A stretch of 64,000 bases of DNA from Bacillus sp. sid0103 (GCF_019219025.1 NZ_JAHUWN010000002.1:1-64000); one strand, 5' to 3'. Shown: positions 51,591-61,232, counted from the first letter of the stretch. Numbers and translations: made by a program. The notes: generated by a model not told the origin, from the sequence alone.

Positions 51591-53060
51591 ATGCCTTCAA
51601 TATTTAATAAAAGCCGGATTAGCAGAGATACCATTATTTACATTCCTATTTTTCTAGCACCTGCACTCATAAATATTGTCTTACTGATGGTTTTTACTCG
51701 TTTTTTTTCACCGAAAGATTACGGGGCCTATACAATTGTCGTAAACACTTCCATTATCCTTTCATCCTTACTGGGGCAGTGGATTTTATTATCAGTTCAA
51801 CGTTTCCGTCCAGAATATAGTAAAAATAGCACAATTCCCGAATTTAATCGGAACATTAACCACCTCCTGCTCTATATCTCATTAGGTTTTCTACTGGTGG
51901 TAAGTATTCTTTTTATTTTCATCCCTTCATTTTTAAAGGCCTATCAAAATTATTTTTGGCCATCTGTTCTCTTAATCATAAGTTCTATCTACTATATGGT
52001 TTTAGGTGGGGTTTATCAAGCAGATTTACGTGCAAAGCCTTTGCGTAATTTGAATGTGTTCCACTCTCTTTTAAAGTTAGTTTTTATTTTGGTCCTTGTA
52101 CGTGAGATCTCGTTTAAACCCATATCCTTTATTTGGGGAGCCTTTTTTGCTCAGTTCTTGATAACGTTACCGATGCTCAGTTACGTAGAAACAACAAAAA
52201 TGTTTAATCCATTTAAAAATTCTAGGCATTCATTCATGGAGTTTGCAATTAAATTCTTGAAGTATGGATTCCCATTAATCGGCTGGTATATAGGAACGAC
52301 AATCATGAACCTTACAGACCGTTATATGCTTGAATACTATCGAACAGCTTATGAAGTAGGAATTTACTCCGCAAATTTTACAATAGCCGTTCAAGCTATT
52401 GCATTAATTTGTAACCCTATGTTCTTTGCCATTCAACCAATTATTATGAATGAAATTCAAGAGATTAGTAATAAGGAACATATAGAACGGAGAATTTCTG
52501 GTTTTACACACCTATTCATCATTATATCCATACCTTTTGGTGTATACTTTTCAATTTTCTGCAATGAAGTGAGTGAACTCTTACTTGGGATTCAGTTTTC
52601 AAAAGGAGCAATTATTATCCCGATTCTAATCTTTGGCTTTTTCTCTTGGAATATTGGACTATACGGACAGCTTACCTATCAGATTTCTAAAAAAACGAAA
52701 GAATTGTTTTATTTTGTTGTCATGGCTGCAATAACAAATTTTTCACTTAATCTTTTTCTTATTCCGAAATGGGGCTTTGTTGGGGCAGCTATATCTACTT
52801 CAATCGGATTTATCATTTATAGTGGATTACTCTATTTTTTTTCCTTACGATTTATCAAATGGAAAATACCTTGGAATAAATTACTAACGGTCTTTATAGT
52901 AGCTATTATACTTGCAATCCCCTTTTTAATAATTAAAATAAGGCTCCTAATAGGAGTATCACCGCTCATCTGTCTGGTTACCGGTTTACCTTATTTCCTT
53001 ATTTATTTTGGGTTGGTGTTATTCTTCTGGAAAAATACTTTAAAGCTAATTATTTCATAA
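51591..53060 (+). CDS. Polysaccharide flippase (Wzx/MATE-like)
   Basis: 489 residues with about 14 hydrophobic helices and few charged segments; the N-terminal ALINIVLLMVFTRFFSPKDYGAY pattern is typical of Wzx/RfbX-type flippases (PST exporters). It moves the lipid-linked repeat unit to the outer face. ATG behind AAGGGGAAG. Followed by the polymerase gene with a 25-base gap. Codon use is slightly more AT-rich than the two GT4 genes before it. Confidence 0.85.
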   Translation: MPSIFNKSRISRDTIIYIPIFLAPALINIVLLMVFTRFFSPKDYGAYTIVVNTSIILSSLLGQWILLSVQRFRPEYSKNSTIPEFNRNINHLLLYISLGFLLVVSILFIFIPSFLKAYQNYFWPSVLLIISSIYYMVLGGVYQADLRAKPLRNLNVFHSLLKLVFILVLVREISFKPISFIWGAFFAQFLITLPMLSYVETTKMFNPFKNSRHSFMEFAIKFLKYGFPLIGWYIGTTIMNLTDRYMLEYYRTAYEVGIYSANFTIAVQAIALICNPMFFAIQPIIMNEIQEISNKEHIERRISGFTHLFIIISIPFGVYFSIFCNEVSELLLGIQFSKGAIIIPILIFGFFSWNIGLYGQLTYQISKKTKELFYFVVMAAITNFSLNLFLIPKWGFVGAAISTSIGFIIYSGLLYFFSLRFIKWKIPWNKLLTVFIVAIILAIPFLIIKIRLLIGVSPLICLVTGLPYFLIYFGLVLFFWKNTLKLIIS

Positions 53061-53085
53061 AACATGAATAGAGGAGGGTGAAAAA

Positions 53086-54417
53086 ATGAGCAAAAGGAAC
53101 ATGTATTTATTACTTACAACTTTGTTAGGCTCTTTCATTGGCTTTCTTTTCTTCATTTTCATGAACCCTCTAAATATTCAAGTAACTTTAATACTTGTAG
53201 GACTTATCCTTCTCCCTGCAACAATCTATTATAGTTTTGTACACCTTTATGCAACGTCCCTATTTATACTCTTTTGTAGTTTTGGGTTCATGAATACATC
53301 CTTAAAACTTTTTGATCTCCTTTTTGTTATTGTTGCATTAATTTTTTTTATCTTGAAGAAACAGAAGCTTAAAGTGATAAAGGAATTAATATTGATAAAT
53401 TATGCTTTACTTCTCTTTATTGTCGTTTCCTTGCTTTCGCTACTAAATAGTAATGAAATCCAGTTAGGTTTCAGTTACTTTATTCATACCCTATTTATGG
53501 TTATTATCTTTTATTTTCTTGCCCTCACGATTCAAACGAAAAAGGAATTTAGTTCAATAATATGGGGGTACGTAACCACAGTCCTTATTTCTACATTTGC
53601 TGTGATTTTCCAGAAGTCAGGCTTAATAGGTGATATTGGAACTTGGTTCCAAGGAGTTCGTGCTCAAGGGTTTTTTATTGACCCGAATGATTTTTCGCCA
53701 TTTCTAATTTTGGCAATAGTCATTCTTATCGAGAAGGCCTTTTCTTATCATTATTTTTCATTCAAGTTTTTTACATTCTGTTTCTTAGCAGGGACGGTTA
53801 TCCTGACATTACTGGCATCTATGTCGAGGGCCGCTCTTCTGAATTTAACTATTGTGCTACTAATTTACTTCTTTTACTCTGTATTTTATAAGAAAAAGTA
53901 TGTGCAAACTGTAATGCTATTGTTACCGATGTTACTCTTAGCTATAATTTTGATAATGGTTTCAGGTGATTCTATCATGACCTACTTGTCTATTAGATTT
54001 TCAGGTTCTGCAGATTTATTACAAACTTACGATATTGACCGGTTTTATTATCAGCGTCAAGGGATACTTGTTGGGTCTACACACTTATTTGGTATTGGAC
54101 CAGGACAATTTGAATATATTTTTGGCTATGCTACTCATAATTTATTTGTTCGTATTATTGCTGAAAATGGCTGGATAGCGCTGTTAGCCTTTATAGCAGT
54201 CTTATTATATATTTTAATTTTGCTCGTTTATTATCGAAAAAAAGAAGTATGGAATATACCAGTTTATTTATTCCTATCAGTATTTATCGGCATGATTATC
54301 AACAGTTTCTTTTTAGACACACTCCATTGGAGATACCTCTGGTTCTACCTAGGATTATGTACCATACTTTTAAACCAAGTAGTCAAAAAACAGAAAAAGG
54401 AGAAAAGTGACAGATAA
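53086..54417 (+). CDS. O-antigen polymerase/ligase-family protein (Wzy-like)
   Basis: 443 residues, 11-12 hydrophobic helices, with a large outer loop around 300-345 that contains GIGPGQFEYIFGYATHNLFVRI, the conserved loop pattern of the Wzy/O-ligase family (GxGxGxF ... HN). It polymerises the flipped repeat units. AGGAGGGTG site before ATG. Last gene of the operon; its final codons form one arm of a 20-base terminator stem. Confidence 0.82.
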   Translation: MSKRNMYLLLTTLLGSFIGFLFFIFMNPLNIQVTLILVGLILLPATIYYSFVHLYATSLFILFCSFGFMNTSLKLFDLLFVIVALIFFILKKQKLKVIKELILINYALLLFIVVSLLSLLNSNEIQLGFSYFIHTLFMVIIFYFLALTIQTKKEFSSIIWGYVTTVLISTFAVIFQKSGLIGDIGTWFQGVRAQGFFIDPNDFSPFLILAIVILIEKAFSYHYFSFKFFTFCFLAGTVILTLLASMSRAALLNLTIVLLIYFFYSVFYKKKYVQTVMLLLPMLLLAIILIMVSGDSIMTYLSIRFSGSADLLQTYDIDRFYYQRQGILVGSTHLFGIGPGQFEYIFGYATHNLFVRIIAENGWIALLAFIAVLLYILILLVYYRKKEVWNIPVYLFLSVFIGMIINSFFLDTLHWRYLWFYLGLCTILLNQVVKKQKKEKSDR

Positions 54418-54449
54418 TAAAGGTTTTACCTGTCACTTTTCTCCTTTTT
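54394..54449. terminator. Terminator after wzy
   Basis: Perfect 20-base inverted repeat, left arm 54394-54413 (inside the last codons of wzy) and right arm 54430-54449, ending in T-runs on both strands. Between convergent genes, so bidirectional. Confidence 0.85.
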
Positions 54450-54468
54450 ATTTTGCATCTTAAAATTA

Positions 54469-54870
54469 CTATTTTGAATTCACCATATCAAAGATTTTCA
54501 TATCTTTAATCCAAATCTCTGTTTTCTGCCCCCTGTCATCCATCCCCCGTACCACAAAGAACATTCCTAAGTTCGGATGTTTTTCGTTAACTCGGTGGCT
54601 GATGTTAAAAATTTTGACTACTTTGGTATTTTTGAGGACAAACTGTTGAACATCCTTTTCAAGCTGTTTCGTATCGGTGGGAGCCTTTTTATCCGCAACT
54701 GCCGCACTAGACGCCGTGACCACCTTTTTGTCTGCCTCTTTTGCCGCAGTAGTTTGCGCCGACTTTTTCTCATCTTTGCTGGCGGCCTTTTCTTTTCCAT
54801 TACAGCCGCTTAATCCTGCTAGAACGATTGATAGGAATAGGGCATAGATTATTTTTCGATATGCTTTCAA
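54469..54870 (-). CDS. Small lipoprotein, paralog A
   Basis: 133 residues from TTG at 54870 behind AAGGAGG; the in-frame ATG at 54927 lies in a terminator hairpin. Signal peptide with lipobox LSGC (Cys23), a Lys/Ala/Asp-rich linker of about 50 residues, then a C-terminal domain (QQFVLKNTKVVKIFNISHRV; NLGMFFVVRGMDDRGQKTEI; IKDMKIFDMVNSK). The domain is almost the same as in the lipoprotein at 59.4 kb. No known family. Lies just downstream of the giant repeat protein gene. Confidence 0.7.
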   Translation of the reverse strand: MKAYRKIIYALFLSIVLAGLSGCNGKEKAASKDEKKSAQTTAAKEADKKVVTASSAAVADKKAPTDTKQLEKDVQQFVLKNTKVVKIFNISHRVNEKHPNLGMFFVVRGMDDRGQKTEIWIKDMKIFDMVNSK

Positions 54871-54887
54871 CCAAAAATCCTCCTTAT

Positions 54888-54924
54888 AAACAAGAAAAGG
54901 AATCGTTCCTTTTCTTGTTTTTTT
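54888..54924. terminator. Terminator after the giant repeat protein gene
   Basis: AAACAAGAAAAGGAA / TTCCTTTTCTTGTTT, perfect 15-base stem with a 3-base loop, between the giant gene and the lipoprotein gene. Confidence 0.75.
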
Positions 54925-54939
54925 CAACCCTGCTAACCA

Positions 54940-57900
54940 CTAATGAATTTCAATAATCAATGGTGCTGGGCTGGTTGTGCCGTTTTCTACGTTAATCACT
55001 TCATTTACATTCATGGAATCGCCATTTGAGAACATAATATTTTCAAGCGTATAGGTACCATCTGGCAAGCGGTAGGAGAAGAGACCATTCTCATCTGTCA
55101 TCGCGTAAAAATAGGTAAACTGTCCGTTCAACTCCCGGATGAACCGCAAGTTCGCATGGGCAACTGGAGCAGTGCCATCAACAATTTTTGCCTTCAGTGT
55201 AACCGGCGGCAGCGTAATCGGTAACTTGTTGGCCGGTGCACCCTTAATTTGCAGTTTTCCGTCTACAATTGTAAAGGCCACCTGCAATGGATAATTGACA
55301 TAGTCGTTCGTCTCACTAAAATATTTAGCTTCATGGACCAGGTACTCCCCATCTGGCAAACGGAATTGGAAACTGCCGTTACTTGTCGTAACCGTACTAA
55401 AGTAGTTCCCGTCTGCATCAAACACGGTTAGATTATGGTCTGCCAAATCATTTTGACCGTCTGATAGTGTGCCCGCTACATTGACACTAGGCAAATGTAG
55501 TTCTAAGCTGCTTGTTTCCACACCGTTAATGGACAATTTACCGCCCATAATATCGAAGGATTGATTTAACACAATCCGTTCATTATCGACCAGGAATGCT
55601 TCTTCTACCGTGTAGGAACCATCCGGCAAGCGCGCTTGGAAAACGCCCTGTTCATTTGTGTAAGCATAAATAGAACCATCGTCATTATTTTTGATGACAA
55701 AAAGTTCGGCCGATTGAACTTGCTTATCGCCATCCCACAAGGTCCCATTTAACGTAATCGCTGGAAGAGAAATCGTTAATTTGGCAGCAGGTTCTCCACC
55801 CACCAGCAAGCGGGAAGCTTCAATTGAAAACTCTTTGTCTAACAAGGTAACGATTCCGTTATCTTCTTCTACCTCGACCACTTTATATGCGCCGTCTGGC
55901 AAATCGGTACTAAATTCCCCATTTGTGAATTCAGTATCATACCAGCCCGCATTCCCCGATGAAGTATAGCGCTCAATCGTGATCGTCCCATTGCTGATGA
56001 CACCATTCTCGTCTTGAACCACCCCTTGTAAAATCGGTGCCTCGTTGCTAATATCAATTACATATGGGCTCGGTGCCGTCGTCCCATTCTTAACCTCCAC
56101 ATTCACATTAATGTCGAACACATCGTTTGTCGTAAAGAGACGGGTGAGGGTATAGGTCCCGTCTGGAACCATCAGACTGAATGCACCATCTGCATCTAAA
56201 ACAGCTGAATATTCGAAGGTCACTCCATTTACTTTTTGTTTTATAAACACATCACCCGCTAGCGGTGTGCTGTGATTCACCACTTTCACTTTTAACGATT
56301 CTCCTGGAAGTGTCAACGTTAACTCATCAACCTGTGTACCACTTCGGATGACTTTTCCTTTTACAACGGAGAAAAATTCATCTGCATATTGATTGGATGG
56401 AAGATTTCCTCCCCAAACTTGGTGAATATAGTAGTCACCATCTGGGACGTTCGTTGAAAATTTCCCTTTACTATCTGAAATCACCCAATAATAACTGGAA
56501 GAACCCACTTTTTCAATGAAAAATTCAGCATCGCTTGCAGCACCGGCTGCATCTTTAACCGAACCGGTCACATTCCCTTGTGCAGTATCAATCACAAATG
56601 GATTCGGATTAGTCGTCCCATTCGCCACCACAATCGTCCGATTCACTTCATACCAGGTATCATTTCCATTTGCTGTGGTAATGGTATAGTTGCCGTCTGG
56701 AACGCGGAGTGAAAATAGTCCTTGTGAATTAGTGGATCCACTATATTCGTAGGTAGTTCCATTGACTTCACGTTGGAAGTAGAACTCGCCAGCAATCGGC
56801 ACCCCATTATTTAGGAGTTTTCCATTTAATGTTTTCGCCGGGACGGCAATGTCAAACTGGTTCACTTCTTTATTATTAACATAGACCTTACCAGCAACGA
56901 CCTTAAAGGCAAGATCGACGATTCCATACAGATTGGAACCAGAGTTGATATCAGAAATAACGTATTCTCCATCTGGAACATTCACAGAATAGATTCCGTC
57001 TGCCCCAACTTCAACCAAGTACTGCCAGTTATAGTCCTTCGCCACAATATAGAAATTTGCGTTTGGAACAACACCAGCTTCATTACGAACAACACCGGAA
57101 ACATTCTCTTTTGCTTCCACATTGATGATGAGCGGGCTTGGATTGGTTGTTCCATTTTCAACTGTGACTGTCTGGTTGATGTAATGGAAAAAACCATCTT
57201 CACCATAATAGCCTTGGACGGTATAGGTTCCGTCCGCTAAGCGATAGGTGATTTTTCCTGTATCATCTCGATAGCCCCAATAACCATAATGATGCCCATC
57301 ATGCAGAACGTAGACGCCATTTGTCGTGATGGATTTACCATTTGCCTGAATTTCCATGACCAACGATGCAGGCGGAATGGTGACATCCAATGATTTAGCT
57401 TCAACATTGTTAATCAGAAGCTTACCCTTTTCTACGGTGAATTTTTTATAAAGATAATAGGTGTCGTCAGCTGTCACGGACACGAGCGTATAGTTTCCAT
57501 CTTTCAAATCAAGGGTAAATTGTCCATTCGTATCTGCTTCCGCTCCGAAAAATGCACCCGAATCCGTGTTTTCCAAGTAAAGCGCAGCGTTTGCAACTGG
57601 GGTTTGACCATCAAAAACGGTTCCCGATATACTTCCAGCCAGGTCTTCCTCTAAGTTGATCAGCAGCTCTGCTGAACCCTTTAAGCCCCCATCAAAGACA
57701 GTAAATTCAACTAGATGTGGATACCATTTCGCCTCAGTACCAATCCAAATCCCTTCGATTAAATAGTCACCGTCTGGCAGGGTAAAAGTTAAAGCCCCCA
57801 TATCATCTGTCTTTACATCAAACCATTTTTCATTTGCACCAGTAGTATGAGCACTTACCCAAACATTAGGAACCGGAACTTTCCCCTTTACTACATGACC

Positions 57901-59166
57901 TTTGACACTTTTTTCTTGTTGAGCAATATCAATCGCTAATGATTGTGAGCCAGATAGTTTTCCATCCACCACTGTAAACTTAACTTGTAATAGGTACCAT
58001 TTAGAATCTGCAGCTGACCAAATTCCGTCTAGCATATAGTCTCCATCAGGCAGTCCCTTAAATGTGAACGTACCATTACCAGCGGTTTGGGTGTCATACC
58101 ACACTGGTTCTGCTCCTGTCGAATGAACACTAAAAGGAACATTGCCTAGTGGATTCCCGCCCTTAGTCACAGTCCCTTTGATTTCCGTCTGTACTGGCGA
58201 AGCAGGCAAATCAATTGCTAGATCCATAGCGTCCGTTACAGAGAACACTTGATCCAGCTGGTGCCACTTCTCTGCTGCTGGAACCCATATTCCTTCAATT
58301 TCATATTCGCCTTTAGGCAACTTTAATTCAAAATGACCATCTTGATCAGATGTCGCACTATACCACTCTTCTGATTCTGCACCTTTTGTATGAAGGCTGA
58401 AGAGAATATTCGCGAGCGGCTTGCCTGCCTGTGTCAGTTTCCCTGAAACCTTATTTAGTGCAGGCAACTGTACTGTTTTTAAATCAATATTCAAATTTTC
58501 TAGACTATCAAGTTTTCCATTCACTACTTTGAATGTTTTATCAAGCTTATACCACTTTTCATCTGCTCCAACCCAGACTCCATCTAGTTTGTAGTCACCA
58601 TCGCTTAAGGTAAAAGCAAAATGACCATCTGAATTTGTCGTAGTATCATACCATTGCTCGGGCTTTGCCGTCGTATGTATACTAAACGTGACTTTTGGCA
58701 GAGGCTGTCCGTCCTTTGTCAGCGTTCCCGTGACATTTGCACCAACTTTTGCCGGAAGCTCGATATTATAGGTTAGATGATCCTCCGGTACGGATATCTT
58801 TTTATCAAGAGAATACCACTTCCCCTCATCAGGCAGCCAAATGCCTGTTAGCAAGTACTCTCCGATCGGTACATCGAATCGATATTTCCCATCTTTATCG
58901 GTTTTGGCATCATACCACAAATTACTAGCAGTAGACTTAATACTAAATGTAATGTTTGGCAGCGTGGTCCCTGCTTGTGACAGCGTTCCTTCAATCCTGC
59001 CTTCTCCGCTTTTCGCAGCTGCTACATTCGTTTCAGTTTTTGCAGGTGCCTTACTTGTCCCTTCTGCAAACACGGGTTGAATAAGTCCACCCGCAACCAT
59101 TAATATGGTCAATAATGCAGATACTACCTTTCTCCAAATCTTCCATTTTTGAGGCGAAATAAGCAA
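54940..59166 (-). CDS. Giant secreted protein with about 15 carboxypeptidase-regulatory-like repeats
   Basis: 1408 residues. Signal peptide in the first 35 residues (VVSALLTILMVAGGLIQPVFA). Then roughly 15 tandem beta-sandwich repeats of 85-95 residues, each with a P-x-F/N start strand, W-Y-D, D-G-x-F and LPDGxYxLxGIW signature. The first five units are the most alike (WYDxxT, KWYxLxxxF); the later ones diverge. No LPXTG or membrane anchor at the C terminus (ends IIEIH). Start is probably TTG at 59166 close behind GGGAGGGA, which is unusually near. Probably a surface or matrix adhesion/scaffold protein; function unknown. Confidence 0.8.
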   Translation of the reverse strand: MLISPQKWKIWRKVVSALLTILMVAGGLIQPVFAEGTSKAPAKTETNVAAAKSGEGRIEGTLSQAGTTLPNITFSIKSTASNLWYDAKTDKDGKYRFDVPIGEYLLTGIWLPDEGKWYSLDKKISVPEDHLTYNIELPAKVGANVTGTLTKDGQPLPKVTFSIHTTAKPEQWYDTTTNSDGHFAFTLSDGDYKLDGVWVGADEKWYKLDKTFKVVNGKLDSLENLNIDLKTVQLPALNKVSGKLTQAGKPLANILFSLHTKGAESEEWYSATSDQDGHFELKLPKGEYEIEGIWVPAAEKWHQLDQVFSVTDAMDLAIDLPASPVQTEIKGTVTKGGNPLGNVPFSVHSTGAEPVWYDTQTAGNGTFTFKGLPDGDYMLDGIWSAADSKWYLLQVKFTVVDGKLSGSQSLAIDIAQQEKSVKGHVVKGKVPVPNVWVSAHTTGANEKWFDVKTDDMGALTFTLPDGDYLIEGIWIGTEAKWYPHLVEFTVFDGGLKGSAELLINLEEDLAGSISGTVFDGQTPVANAALYLENTDSGAFFGAEADTNGQFTLDLKDGNYTLVSVTADDTYYLYKKFTVEKGKLLINNVEAKSLDVTIPPASLVMEIQANGKSITTNGVYVLHDGHHYGYWGYRDDTGKITYRLADGTYTVQGYYGEDGFFHYINQTVTVENGTTNPSPLIINVEAKENVSGVVRNEAGVVPNANFYIVAKDYNWQYLVEVGADGIYSVNVPDGEYVISDINSGSNLYGIVDLAFKVVAGKVYVNNKEVNQFDIAVPAKTLNGKLLNNGVPIAGEFYFQREVNGTTYEYSGSTNSQGLFSLRVPDGNYTITTANGNDTWYEVNRTIVVANGTTNPNPFVIDTAQGNVTGSVKDAAGAASDAEFFIEKVGSSSYYWVISDSKGKFSTNVPDGDYYIHQVWGGNLPSNQYADEFFSVVKGKVIRSGTQVDELTLTLPGESLKVKVVNHSTPLAGDVFIKQKVNGVTFEYSAVLDADGAFSLMVPDGTYTLTRLFTTNDVFDINVNVEVKNGTTAPSPYVIDISNEAPILQGVVQDENGVISNGTITIERYTSSGNAGWYDTEFTNGEFSTDLPDGAYKVVEVEEDNGIVTLLDKEFSIEASRLLVGGEPAAKLTISLPAITLNGTLWDGDKQVQSAELFVIKNNDDGSIYAYTNEQGVFQARLPDGSYTVEEAFLVDNERIVLNQSFDIMGGKLSINGVETSSLELHLPSVNVAGTLSDGQNDLADHNLTVFDADGNYFSTVTTSNGSFQFRLPDGEYLVHEAKYFSETNDYVNYPLQVAFTIVDGKLQIKGAPANKLPITLPPVTLKAKIVDGTAPVAHANLRFIRELNGQFTYFYAMTDENGLFSYRLPDGTYTLENIMFSNGDSMNVNEVINVENGTTSPAPLIIEIH

Positions 59167-59414
59167 TCCCTCCCACTCTAAGATTCTCTTTTTTCCAAAT
59201 TGTCCTGTATTAGGTACATCTCCCCCATTTATTCACACGAAACCCAATACTATTGTATTAGTATATAATACCCATAAATTTTTATTAAGCAAACCATGGT
59301 GTCGAGAGCCTAAAACTTCTCGACAAATTTCTATTATCTTGGTCATGCAGCCTGCATAAAAAAAGGGAAACGACAACACCTGTTAGGTGTTGTCGTTTCC
59401 CTTAATAGACGTGA
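59167..59414. promoter_or_regulatory. Region upstream of the giant gene
   Basis: On the minus strand TTGCTT and TATTAT with 16 bases between (about 59270-59297) is a possible sigma-A promoter for the giant gene. A strong hairpin at 59365-59401 ends the upstream lipoprotein gene. Confidence 0.35.
59365..59401 (-). terminator. Terminator after lipoprotein paralog B
   Basis: Perfect 17-base stem, arms 59365-59381 and 59385-59401, 3-base loop, T-run on the minus strand. Confidence 0.85.
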
Positions 59415-59822
59415 CTATTTTGAGTTGGTCATTTCAAAAATCTTCATATCCTTAATCCAAACTTCACTTTTTTGTCCTCTTACATCAATTCCTCTTACTA
59501 CATAGAAGGGACCTAAGTCTGGGTGTTTTTCATGGACCCGTCGGCTAATGTTTGAAACTTGAACAATTTTTGTATTTTTTAATACAAAATCATGAATCTC
59601 TTTTTCTTGGTTTTCCTGTTTTTTAGGTTCGCTAGTTTCCACCTTTTTTTCTTCTGTTTTCGCTGCAGTCTTTGTCTCGACCGTTTTTGCTTCTACTGTT
59701 TGCTTCTCTACTGTTTGCTTCTCAACTTCACTCGCAGTTTTTTCCTTTTCAGCGCAGCCACTTAAACCTACTAACGCTATCGATAGCATTAGCATGAAGA
59801 TTAACTTACTAGATACCTTCAC
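59415..59822 (-). CDS. Small lipoprotein, paralog B
   Basis: 135 residues, GTG start behind AGGAGGAAG. Lipobox LSGC (Cys23), a linker of repeated VE(K/A/T)QTVE units (SEVEKQTVEKQTVEAKTV), then the same C-terminal domain as paralog A (HDFVLKNTKIVQVSNISRRV; DLGPFYVVRGIDVRGQKSEV; IKDMKIFEMTNSK). Only the linker differs strongly. It precedes the giant gene on the same strand, so the three genes are B-giant-A, each with its own terminator. Confidence 0.7.
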   Translation of the reverse strand: MKVSSKLIFMLMLSIALVGLSGCAEKEKTASEVEKQTVEKQTVEAKTVETKTAAKTEEKKVETSEPKKQENQEKEIHDFVLKNTKIVQVSNISRRVHEKHPDLGPFYVVRGIDVRGQKSEVWIKDMKIFEMTNSK

Positions 59823-60028
59823 TATTCTTCCTCCTGCACAAATAAAACAAGAATAAGAAATCGACTCTCTTGTTTCCTTTATTTTACCATCTTACTAGAT
59901 TATAACGTTGAACCTATCAGCAAGCAATGGGGAACGGTTTTTATTTCAGAATTGTTTGTCTATTATTTAAAAAGTAGAAGCGCCTTGTACAGCGGTGACA
60001 AGCATAGGGCAAGAATGAAATGATAGTA

Positions 60029-60062
60029 AAACTGGCCCCACAATTTGTGGGACCAGTTTTTG
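60029..60062. terminator. Terminator downstream of galE copy 3
   Basis: AAAACTGG-CCCCACAA / TTGTGGGACCAGTTTT with one mismatch. Confidence 0.65.
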
Positions 60063-60077
60063 CTAAAAGTATGGTAT

Positions 60078-60090
60078 GGTGTCAGGCACC
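60078..60090. repeat. REP-like palindrome (inverted)
   Basis: GGTGTCAGGCACC, four bases before the galE copy 3 stop codon. Confidence 0.75.
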
Positions 60091-60094
60091 AATT

Positions 60095-61072
60095 TTAATA
60101 CTGTTGTTGTTGATGCCATTTCCAGGCATCGGCAATGATTTGTTCTAGTTTCCGTTCTGCCTTCCAGCCAAGTTCGGAATGAATCTTTTGGGAGGAAGCG
60201 ACTAGCATAGCTGGGTCTCCCGCTCGACGGTCCGCCATTTCGACGTTCGCCATTCTGCCGGTTACTCTTTCACATGTTTCAATGACTTCCTTTACCGAAT
60301 AGCCATGCCCGTTGCCAAGATTATAAATCTCGGTTGATTTTTTCCCGGATAATAATGCCTCAAGGGCAAGAATATGGGCACTTGCTAAATCCGTAACATG
60401 GATATAATCACGAATACATGTACCATCAGCCGTATCATAATCCGTTCCGAAAACAGCTATCTTTTCGCGCTGCCCTAATAATTGTTGAAGGACAATCGGG
60501 ATTAAATGGGTTTCTGGGTCATGACTTTCCCCAATCACTGCTGATTCATGAGCGCCTGCTGCATTAAAGTAACGTAAGACCACATAGTTTAAACCATAGG
60601 ATTTGGAGAAATCAGACAGGATTTGTTCAATCATCAGTTTGGAATGTCCATATGGATTAATCGGTCTAGTTGGAGTGGTCTCATCGATCAGCTCCACATC
60701 CGGAATTCCATAAGTAGCCGCCGTTGAAGAGAAAATAAAGTTCTTCACATTGTTTTTTATCATGACTTTTAACAAGGTAAGTGTAGCTGCCACATTATTC
60801 TGATAATATTTCAAAGGGTCTACCACAGACTCCCCTACCAAGCTAAAGGCAGCAAAGTGCATAACGGCCTTGATTGGATAACTTTTGAAAATCATCCCTA
60901 AATCTTCTTCATCGCCAAGATCCCCTTCAACAAATACAGCACGGCTATCCACTGCTTCACGGTGACCGGTCGATAAGTTATCAAGAACAACCACTTCTTC
61001 CGTTTCTACTAATTCCTTTACAAGATGGCTACCAATGTAACCTGCTCCGCCAACGACCAGAATCATATTCAT
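60095..61072 (-). CDS. galE: UDP-glucose 4-epimerase (copy 3)
   Basis: A 325-residue GalE with intact NAD motif VGGAGYIGSH (7-16), SSTAATYG, and catalytic Tyr/Lys in NPYGHSK. It differs clearly from the two island copies (about two thirds of residues shared by eye), so it is probably the housekeeping or exopolysaccharide-linked gene. Single gene, REP palindromes on both sides. Confidence 0.9.
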   Translation of the reverse strand: MNMILVVGGAGYIGSHLVKELVETEEVVVLDNLSTGHREAVDSRAVFVEGDLGDEEDLGMIFKSYPIKAVMHFAAFSLVGESVVDPLKYYQNNVAATLTLLKVMIKNNVKNFIFSSTAATYGIPDVELIDETTPTRPINPYGHSKLMIEQILSDFSKSYGLNYVVLRYFNAAGAHESAVIGESHDPETHLIPIVLQQLLGQREKIAVFGTDYDTADGTCIRDYIHVTDLASAHILALEALLSGKKSTEIYNLGNGHGYSVKEVIETCERVTGRMANVEMADRRAGDPAMLVASSQKIHSELGWKAERKLEQIIADAWKWHQQQQY

Positions 61073-61162
61073 TTCCCCTTAGCTAGAAATTCAATTACCT
61101 TTTTTATTATAACATTTTGTCGAAAAAACAACATATTTTGCGTATAATCCCGAACACCAAAG

Positions 61163-61205
61163 GGTGTCAGGCACTATGTGAATTTTTCACATGGTGCCTG
61201 ACACC
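61163..61205. repeat. REP-like pair forming a long hairpin
   Basis: GGTGTCAGGCACTATGTGAA (61163-61182) and the inverse CACATGGTGCCTGACACC form a stem of about 18 bases around a T-loop. Almost the same sequence as 36540-36582. Confidence 0.8.
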
Positions 61206-61232
61206 CTATTTCCTACTATTATGCTACTTGGC

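Noticed and set aside
54396..54924. Repeat-rich flanks of lipoprotein A as mobile-element ends
   Set aside because: Both hairpins are normal terminators with T-runs and are different in sequence; no direct repeats or transposase nearby.
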